Under the pieces are notes generated by a model. That model saw only the letters and a program-made list of their open reading frames with translations. It had not been told where the DNA came from and did not search any database. From Gonapodya prolifera JEL478 (taxonomy: Eukaryota; Monoblepharomycota; Monoblepharidomycetes; Monoblepharidales; Gonapodyaceae), in the NCBI GenBank assembly GCA_001574975.1, contig KQ965772.1, forward strand, positions 125,918 through 189,917: DNA of 64,000 bases, read 5' to 3'. Numbering within the stretch: position 1 is the stretch's first letter; every line of letters begins with the position of its first letter. The position numbers and the translations under genes are program-made. Below, one piece after another: positions 57,541-64,000 of this stretch.

Positions 57541-58090
57541 GAAACATCCAACAACTCATCAAACGATACTGCCTTCCTGGGGATGAAGATGAAGGCACCC
57601 AAGATGAGGGTGACCAAGGTGCAGCCAAGGGTGGGGATGATGACAAGAGTGACAGCGAGGATGATGAGGACAAGAGCAAATACAACAGTAAGTTCATTAG
57701 TTTACTTTGACATGGCTGTTCTTATTTGAATTTGTTTCATTTTATGAAGACGCTCCAAAGCCCAAATCCCTGATGCGCCCTGCCAGACCTCCCGCCCCCG
57801 CAGCCAGGCAAGCCCCCTGTTGGCGCACAGATGAGACCGACCCAGGTTTCTACACCCTCTCACTTCTATGCTCACTGCATGGTTTCTTATTACTGCCTTT
57901 ATTTGACTAGAACTGAACCCAAAGCGTCCTTGCCATACACCAACATGCGGGGCAAACTGGTGTGGTCGTGGATCTACAAGTGGGAGGGGGGGAGGTAATG
58001 CAAGAGGGATCTCACGTGGGAGTAGTGGGGGAAGGGGGAGTTCAAGTGGGGTGGAGCCCAGAAAGGGTCGGAGCGCTGGGTCTTCATAAG
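57541..58090 (+). CDS. Acidic and Gly/Arg-rich ORF of transposon type
   Basis: A first exon reads RYCLPGDEDEGTQDEGDQGAAKGGDDDKSDSEDDEDKSKYN and ends at a donor (about 57688). It is followed by DAPKPKSLMRPARPPAPAARQAPC and, after a second intron, RPCHTPTCGANWCGRGSTSGRGGGNARGISRGSSGG. It looks like a low-complexity nuclear protein carried by an element. A similar acidic-then-PRPKA arrangement recurs at 58970-59460, so the two may be related copies. No family recognised. Confidence 0.35.
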
Positions 58091-58649
58091 ATTAAGGGAC
58101 ATATCATGGCATTGTTCTTTGAAGAAATTAACATACTTTTGAGACAAAACGCTCATCTTCAATATTATGGATCTTGGGGTGGGTGGAGCAATTTACAGGG
58201 TGGGGGCACTCTCCAGGGTGGGGGGTGTAAAAAACATGACACCTCCTACCAAGAAGTGCACATGCAGTTGCTGCACTCCCAGTTCCCACACTTGTAATCA
58301 CAACGTGGTTGCTGGCATTGGTTAGAAGGGTCAGGACCTCCATCCAGAGTGCACTTGGGACTTGACCAGAAAAAAATGGGATGCTCTTCTGTGCCTTTTA
58401 TGAGTCCTTTGGAGCAGCGTAGATCTGTGTGGATAGAACAAGGCTTTGGTGTATCAGAAAATAGAAGCAAGCATAATTGTTTGAGAAACTCACCAAGACA
58501 TCCACATCAGGCACTGTATGGGGATTCTTTGTCTGCGATTCCACAGTCGGAATTACACCAGTCAAGATTATGGCTCCTGAGCTGAATAAATCCAACAATG
58601 ACGCGTCGTGCGGATAGATATGATGTGTGGAAGTTTGGCGTAATGCTAC

Positions 58650-58865
58650 ACAACCTAGGTGAGCTGCACGAGCTTGTAAACTGCAGGATCGTGCTTATAT
58701 CATTAGAAGTACATGATGAGTTGGTTTATACATGGAACTCACTTGCAGGATCGTGATGCCAAACTTAGGGCACGTCCTGCAGGTGCACAAATCTAATCTC
58801 GTGACCACAGTAGTGGCACAGCACCTAACACCTCACACTACATATACCATGTCAATGGATGTCAC
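58650..58865 (+). repeat. Dispersed repeat, copy 2
   Basis: Second copy of the repeat at 51645-51870, in the same orientation, with the same hairpin arms (TTGCAGGATCGTG, CACGTCCTGCAGG). The sequences outside the repeat differ completely, which suggests a mobile unit of about 215-225 nt. Confidence 0.65.
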
Positions 58866-58929
58866 TTGAAGCTATGTTGACATACAGGTTGTATTGGAGC
58901 AACCGGAAGTTGTACCAATATGTTGCTCA

Positions 58930-59960
58930 TAAATTCTGTTCCTTTGTGCCAGAAAAGTTCCCTTCAGAGAGGAGAGGAGGTGAAGGTGACCAAGATGAGG
59001 AGGAGGAAGATGACTAACAGGATCTCTCTAAGCTGCTGCAGGTTCCTAAAGATGGTACGTGCCCTGTGGTTCCCTTTAAGGTTTCATGTTCTGATTTGAC
59101 ATATAGTGAAACAATTTATACTTGATGAGGCACTGGAGGTTGGTGGAGATGATGGAGGGGAGGAGGAGGACACCAGCAATGCAAGTGATGATGAACATGA
59201 AGGTGAAGAGGTTGTTGGTAAGTCTAATTGATGTTTCCTGGATGTTTACAATCAACTGAACTTTGTTCTCATTTAAGTGGCAAACCCCCCAAGGCCCAAG
59301 GCCAAGGGACACAGTATTGCTATCACAGGCAGTACTTCAGGTGTAGTGACACGTTCTGGTGCTGGAGGAGGTGCTGTCACTGGACAGAAGAGAAAGAAGG
59401 GAACAGATGATGAAGGAGCAGGATTAAGAGCTTGTCGCTCTAGAATAAAACTCAATGAAGAAACCCAAGCATTGTGTAATTTTTCTGCAAGGGCAAGTTA
59501 ATAATTTGAGTTCTTGGAAGTGGGGGTACCTCCCCATATGGTGGGGGTATGTTAGCCGTGGGACAGAGGCCACTCTCTATGGTGAAAGAGAGTGGACAAC
59601 CGTCCCACCCAAGAGCCTGATCATTGCAAAGGTGCCAGCTGCCAGGTGAGCACTTTCAAATCGGGCTTATGTTTGGTATGTCCCTCTCAAGTCTAACAAA
59701 CTTACCTCTACTTCCTCCTTCTTGCTGGGTGTCACGTTACTTTGGCACAGAGCCAAAGGGGAGTTGGTTGAGGGACAGATCAATGGTAACACAAAGACGT
59801 GCTGGGCGCAGGTGTGGTGTCAAGTATAAGCGTGGACCACTGCAAGTCATGACGTATGTAACTTGATAGAGCAGAAAACAAGACATGTGCACTAGACAGA
59901 TCTTACGACTTGAGCTGACTAATTTGAACTGATGCAAGAAGTGTACAAACGGTGCAAGAT
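58930..59960 (+). CDS. Multi-exon ORF of unknown transposon-type protein
   Basis: Segments separated by short intron-like gaps read KFPSERRGGEGDQDEEEEDD, QFILDEALEVGGDDGGEEEDTSNASDDEHEGEEVV, ANPPRPKAKGHSIAITGSTSGVVTRSG..GQKRKKGTDDEG, EREWTTVPPKSLIIAKVPAAR, and YFGTEPKGSWLRDRSMVTQRRAGRRCGVKYKRGPLQVM. The last two look like folded protein, the earlier ones like acidic tails. An in-frame stop after EEEEDD suggests decay. I cannot assign a family. Confidence 0.3.
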
Positions 59961-60285
59961 TCTCTGATGAATCAAATGCTCACTGTGTTGATATCATGTC
60001 ACGTCCGTCAAGCGCAACTAGCAAAAAGGTGAACTGTCAAGCTGGACGCACAGGTCAAGCAAGAGCTAAAGGGCAAGTGATTGCTCTTTTCATGCATGAT
60101 AGAGTTACAATCGACGTCTCTATAGCCCAGTTTGGAGGGGATTTGGACGGCACTGAAGGTCATGGTTGATCTAATCAGAGGCAAAATTGCTTGGACGATG
60201 ACGAAAACTGGACGGCGTTTTGTTTCAGTCCCCCCTTTATTTTTCTGCGCTCATTTTGGATTCGGCTCCTCCGTCACATTGTGAA

Positions 60286-60293
60286 TATATATA
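60286..60293 (+). promoter_or_regulatory. TATA box before ORF at 60351
   Basis: TATATATA followed 57 nt later by ATG, with a CA-rich leader (CTACTCAACATCTCAACAAAAAGGC) typical of fungal 5' untranslated regions. Confidence 0.55.
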
Positions 60294-60350
60294 GTCGCTC
60301 AGTGCAACAACTCCGCATCGCCACACTACTCAACATCTCAACAAAAAGGC

Positions 60351-60593
60351 ATGTTTAAAGAATTCGTGAGAGAGGAAGGAGAGGGTTGGTCTGATCAAAC
60401 TTTGATTCCAGTACGTCAGGAAGTATCGTGGGGTTCTACACTTGTTCGCAGATGTAAGCGTGCAGTGTTCCAGCAGGGCCTCTTGACCGACATCGACGCT
60501 TTACTTGCGAGCGAGGGGGAGGAGGAAGGGAAAGGAGGTGATTTTGCTGTGTCAATGATATATACATTTACTCATTTTCACCATCAAGTTTGA
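60351..60593 (+). CDS. Small protein, unknown
   Basis: An 80-codon frame (MFKEFVREEGEGWSDQTLIPVRQEVSWGS...) behind a good TATA box and A-rich leader. The middle (VRRCKRAVFQQGLLTDIDALLASEGEEEG) is helical. A GGTGATTT near 60537 could be a donor, so the last 20 residues may be intron. No family recognised; it lies just beyond the transposon island. Confidence 0.35.
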   Translation: MFKEFVREEGEGWSDQTLIPVRQEVSWGSTLVRRCKRAVFQQGLLTDIDALLASEGEEEGKGGDFAVSMIYTFTHFHHQV

Positions 60594-60925
60594 GGCAAAC
60601 TAATGGCGGGGGAGAAAAAAAGGGGCGCAGGAAGGAGCAGTTTCGCCGGAGTGTCCGCCGGTCCGCATTTTGGTTCTTCAACCCCGAGATAAAGAAGTGA
60701 CATACTTCCGATCCTGCCGCGACATGCTCGTCACTCCTAAGCACATATTCAACCGTCACACCCGAAGCAGTTGGAGGCGAAACACAAGACAAAGAATGGC
60801 GACCTGGTTGTCTCGGCAATCCCGCTGACACGTCGCTGTTTCTCGGTCCCGTGATGAGTTTTTTCCGATGCGCAGGGAGACTGCAAATTGGCGGCGAAGG
60901 CGAAAAAAAGAGCCCGCAACTCCCA

Positions 60926-60936
60926 TATATATATAT
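60926..60936 (+). promoter_or_regulatory. TATA box of the lipase gene
   Basis: TATATATATAT lies about 60 nt before the ATG at 60995, the same layout as the small ORF upstream. Confidence 0.6.
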
Positions 60937-60994
60937 CCACATGTCAGATATGTATTATTGTTGCACAACTCCATCTGAAAACAGAGCGAGCTAG

Positions 60995-63900
60995 ATGGCG
61001 AGCTCCCTCGTCGTCCCACGGTGGCGATCGCCCCTCCCCCATGCCCCACCGGCTGTCGGCGTCCCCTCAGTCCGGGCGACTCACATCCTGATCAAACACG
61101 GCAACGCCTGCGCCTACTTCGAGGTCGGCAGGCGCCTGACCGGCGAGAAAATTAAAGCCGTGTTCGACAACCTCCGAGGGGATGGCCAAGACGCCCCCGT
61201 CAACTTCGTGAAAAGGCCTCCAGGGTTCCTCCTCGCCCAGATGCCAGACGGCTCGGAGAAGGAGGTCCGGCCAGAAGGCGCGGGCGAATACACTCTTGGT
61301 TGCTTCCCGGAGGAGACCCTCGGGTCCACGTTTCTCATCGAGCGGGAAGACGACGGCAATCGTCTCCATCACACCGGCATTATGAAGCGGCAGCTGCAGA
61401 TGGCGTTTGCCCTCTCCGAAGCGATATACGAAGACTACCCGGCCGATGCTCTGACGTCGATTGGAAAGGGCGAATACCAGAATTTCCTGAACGTCGAAAC
61501 TGTTAGATCTGACTTTAGCACCACAGTCAGGTACGCGGTGGGATTCCCTCGGTTCGATTCCCACCAATTGCAGGGAGAGGTCTACATCGCCATCCGAGGC
61601 TCCGAGAACAGGGACGACTGGCTGCGGAATTTAAATGTCGCTCCCAAGGTCGTCGATCCTGAAGGGGCCGAGGACGCCGACGTGGCGCTCCGGTCGCAGT
61701 CCGAGCTCTCGGGCGCCAAGCCGTCCAGACAGGTGCCTGCCTCAAGGAAAAATGGGACAGCTGGTGCGTGTGGAGACTGACTTTCGGCTGCCTAGTTGAT
61801 GATCCGATTAGTCACTGTTAAATACAGCGCCCATTACGATGCATCGTGGATTCGCGGACTCATCCAAGTTGATCCCCTTCGAACTTATTGAAGACATTGT
61901 GAAGGCTCGCAGGCAGCAGCTCGCTAAGGCATCTCTTCCAAGGTCCGGGAGAACGTATGACGCCTGGAGTGGGAGCGAAAGCGGCGAAAGCTTCCATGAC
62001 ACCCGTGAGGACACGGAAACTGCCCAAAACGGTTATCCGGACGCTCACACGCGACAAATTAAGGTCATTCTCACCGGCCATAGGTAGGTTCTCGTCAGGC
62101 TCTCCGGATTCAAGTGATCTCATATCAGGCATCCGACAGTGCGGGGGGATCAGTAGCCCATTGTTTCCATGCATTCTGGAGGCTTGCCAACTTGGAGGCC
62201 GCAAAGCAAGGTGTTGTTCAGATGGCGTCGATTGGTTTTGGGTCTCCTTTCTTTGGGTCAAGAGGGCTTGGCGAGGAACTGCGCAAGCTGCCAGGCAACA
62301 AGGACAACCGCATGTTTTTGACCGTGGTCAATGGCAATGATCCCGTTCCGCGCTGCCTCAACATGCTGGAAACGTTTGGGAAATATCAGAGCGAGCTTGC
62401 GAACAGGGGCGTCGATCCGTGGAAAGTCGCAGAGGCAGCCGCAGGATTTGTCGTGCCGGCAGTGGCCGCCAAGATTGCAGTGGACGCGACTCGATTTGCG
62501 ATCCAAAACTTGGACAAAATCTCGTCGTCGGCAAGAGACTGGCAGGTCAGAGCACAGAACATGTATTACCCAGTCGGGGTTTATTGCTTCCTTACATTTG
62601 ATTCTCCTGGGGCATTCGTTATTCCCGACTCGAACGTTCACTTGTCGGCGAGATCTGAGATCGAAAACGAGCCCGGTGCGATTAAGAAGCGGTTGGGGCC
62701 TGGTGCGTTGCGAGCAAATTGAAGCCGAAGATTTTGCTTTGACACTGAATAACTCAATGCCACAAAGCTGATCTCGACGCTGAAGTTGCTCATAGCGTGG
62801 AAAATTACCGCAAAATGCTCGTGGACACCGGGTTGATTTCTCGGATCACAGAAGACCCGCCAGAAGTGACCCCTCAAGGCATTCTTGAACCCTTCATCGA
62901 CCCTGAAGAATGCACATATAGTGTTGATGTTTCAGAAGACAAACTGGTGTATGATATCAAAGTAAGCCAGCTAGTTCATTCTTCTAGAGTTCATCGTCAC
63001 ATTGATCAACTTATGAAGGTGCAAATTGTTGGCGAGAACTTCAATTATTTAAGCGGAAGAACCACCGTCACCACGTTCCTGCTCGAGGACTATGGCCCAA
63101 CTGGATCTTCAATAGAGCTGCGACCAAATCCGAGTGAATCGGGAAGGAAATTTATTGTTGTCTCTGGTTTGTTCTTCGACTATGTGTTGCGGTTCCGAGC
63201 GTTTTTGTTTTGCGTGACAATTGCTACTGTAGGCTCCCTTCCTAAAGATCGCATTCGCGCAGACCCAGAATCGTTTTGTTTACGTGTTACTTCCATCTTT
63301 GGTGGCTCAAACTCGAAGAGGTGGCGAAACGGCAAAATTGCACTTGGATACATCCCTAAGGGAGACATTAAAGTTAATCTAACGATGGCGGACCAGATGC
63401 GAGCAGAGTTTCTTGAGCCACTCTTAACAAATCTCGTTCATGTGAGACCTTCCATTTTGTGATTTACTGTTCCACCTTGTTAACTCCTGTACCAGCGGAG
63501 TGTTGTTGAGGCCTTGTTCTCCGAGAGAGACGATATTGAGAATTCCCCACTCTTTCTTCAATTGCACAACTTGGATGTTGTTTGTGGCACCCACATGGCT
63601 CAAGCGGCAAAAGATGTAAAACAGAGAACTCGTGCTGTTCAGAGGCCAGCCAAAGTCGATCAACAGATCCTTGAAGACACCGTCAAGACAGCTGAAGGAG
63701 AGATCCAAAAGGCTTTGAAGCTGATTCTGGACTCACTGGTCATCAGCTTTCAGTATTCCAACGTCACAAAAGCTGCAGCAGCTACTGCGGCTGTCGTTGT
63801 AGTTGGCACTACCGTGTTTATGACCGGCGGAGGAGCAGCATTGGCCGCACTAGCCCCGGCTTGGGTTGGCGCAGAGACAGGGGCGGTTGGAGCTTCTGTT

Positions 63901-64000
63901 GGCGTCGGCAGTGTTGCCGGTGGTATTTCATACGCAATTACAGCACTGGTGCGTTCCTGCTACTTTAAACGTTCCTCGCAATTTGCAATGCTAATTTTTA
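60995..64000 (+). CDS. Class 3 lipase fused to helical, glycine-rich membrane segment (runs off window)
   Basis: Exons 60995-61763, 61828-62083, 62140-62695 or so, about 62768-63446 and 63496 onward join in frame. An N-terminal domain (HGNACAYFEVGRRLTGEKIKAVFDNL...) is unassigned. The alpha/beta hydrolase core follows: EVYIAIRGSENRDDWLRNLN, MHRGFADSSKLI, VILTGHSAGGSVAHCF (nucleophile Ser in GHSAGG, built across the 62084-62139 intron), SIGFGSPFFG and VVNGNDPVPR (catalytic Asp), and DSNVHL, a candidate for the catalytic His. After it come about 220 residues of a beta-rich domain, a helical linker (RSVVEALFSERDDIENSPLFLQLHNLD...GEIQKALKLILDSL), and a hydrophobic Gly/Ala-rich stretch (AAATAAVVVVGTTVFMTGGGAALAALAPAW...GSVAGGISYAI) that ends at a donor. 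The open frame is intact; the gene continues outside. Confidence 0.8.

Larger units (their letters stand above)
56455..58262. mobile_element. Segment bounded by inverted repeats, Ulp1-like protease inside
   Basis: The sequence GGGGTGGGTGGAGCAATTTACAGGGTGGGG followed by GTGTAAAAAAC is present near 58176-58240 on plus and, inverted, at 56490-56525. The right copy has an extra short duplication (CACTCTCCAGGGTGG). The pair brackets about 1.8 kb that contains a Ulp1-like protease fragment, an array of palindromes and an acidic ORF. This looks like a non-autonomous or decayed DNA transposon; its family is not recognised. Confidence 0.5.

Overview
The window is nuclear DNA of a fungus. Genes are split by many short introns (about 45-100 nt, nearly all GT-AG), are densely packed on both strands, and include typical fungal proteins: two-domain phosphofructokinase, Sub2, CBP80, an MPO1-type dioxygenase, a Voa1/Big1-like membrane protein, F-box proteins and GPI-type secreted proteins. 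A long C2/coiled-coil protein of centrosome or cilium character, a Crinkler-like nuclease gene and Harbinger and hAT transposons would suit a zoosporic (chytrid-like) fungus. A basidiomycete-like lineage is not excluded, because an MLKL-type helical domain and a DUF6534-like 7TM protein also occur. This placement is inference.

0-6.5 kb: one phosphofructokinase gene lies in two opposite-facing halves. The N-terminal half is on + (5347-6052) and the rest on - (about 2385 down to 150). The break lies inside an intron, and a Crinkler-like PD-(D/E)XK gene sits between the halves. 6.4-21.5 kb: a secreted protein, an F-box protein, an NASP/Hif1 histone chaperone, an isopenicillin N synthase-like dioxygenase, the C2/coiled-coil protein and an MPO1-like dioxygenase. 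22-37 kb: acyl-CoA dehydrogenase, nuclear cap-binding protein CBP80, a small coiled-coil protein, a GPI-type Cys-rich protein, a 7TM protein, the DECD helicase Sub2 and a UBR7-like protein. 37-46.5 kb: a small secreted Cys-rich protein, a second F-box protein, a Voa1/Big1-like protein, a DUF4202 protein and an intact membrane GTPase.

48-60 kb is a transposon island. It holds a truncated MLKL-like helical-domain gene, then a Harbinger element (49153-55664) whose transposase is cut by a complete hAT element (51419-54818, with a near-matching 8-bp target duplication and a 114-nt assembly gap). Next come a broken integrase-type fragment, a segment bounded by inverted repeats with a Ulp1-like protease and an array of 15-bp palindromes, and unassigned ORFs. 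60.3-64 kb: a small TATA-driven ORF and an intact class-3 lipase fused to a glycine-rich membrane segment that runs off the window.

Housekeeping genes (glycolysis, mRNA export and capping, histone supply) fill the left two thirds. Genes that look like effectors or conflict proteins (Crinkler-like nuclease, membrane GTPase, MLKL-like domain, lipase-membrane fusion, small secreted proteins) are concentrated next to the repeats. Several host genes carry a single in-frame stop or frame change, so base-level assembly errors should be kept in mind.
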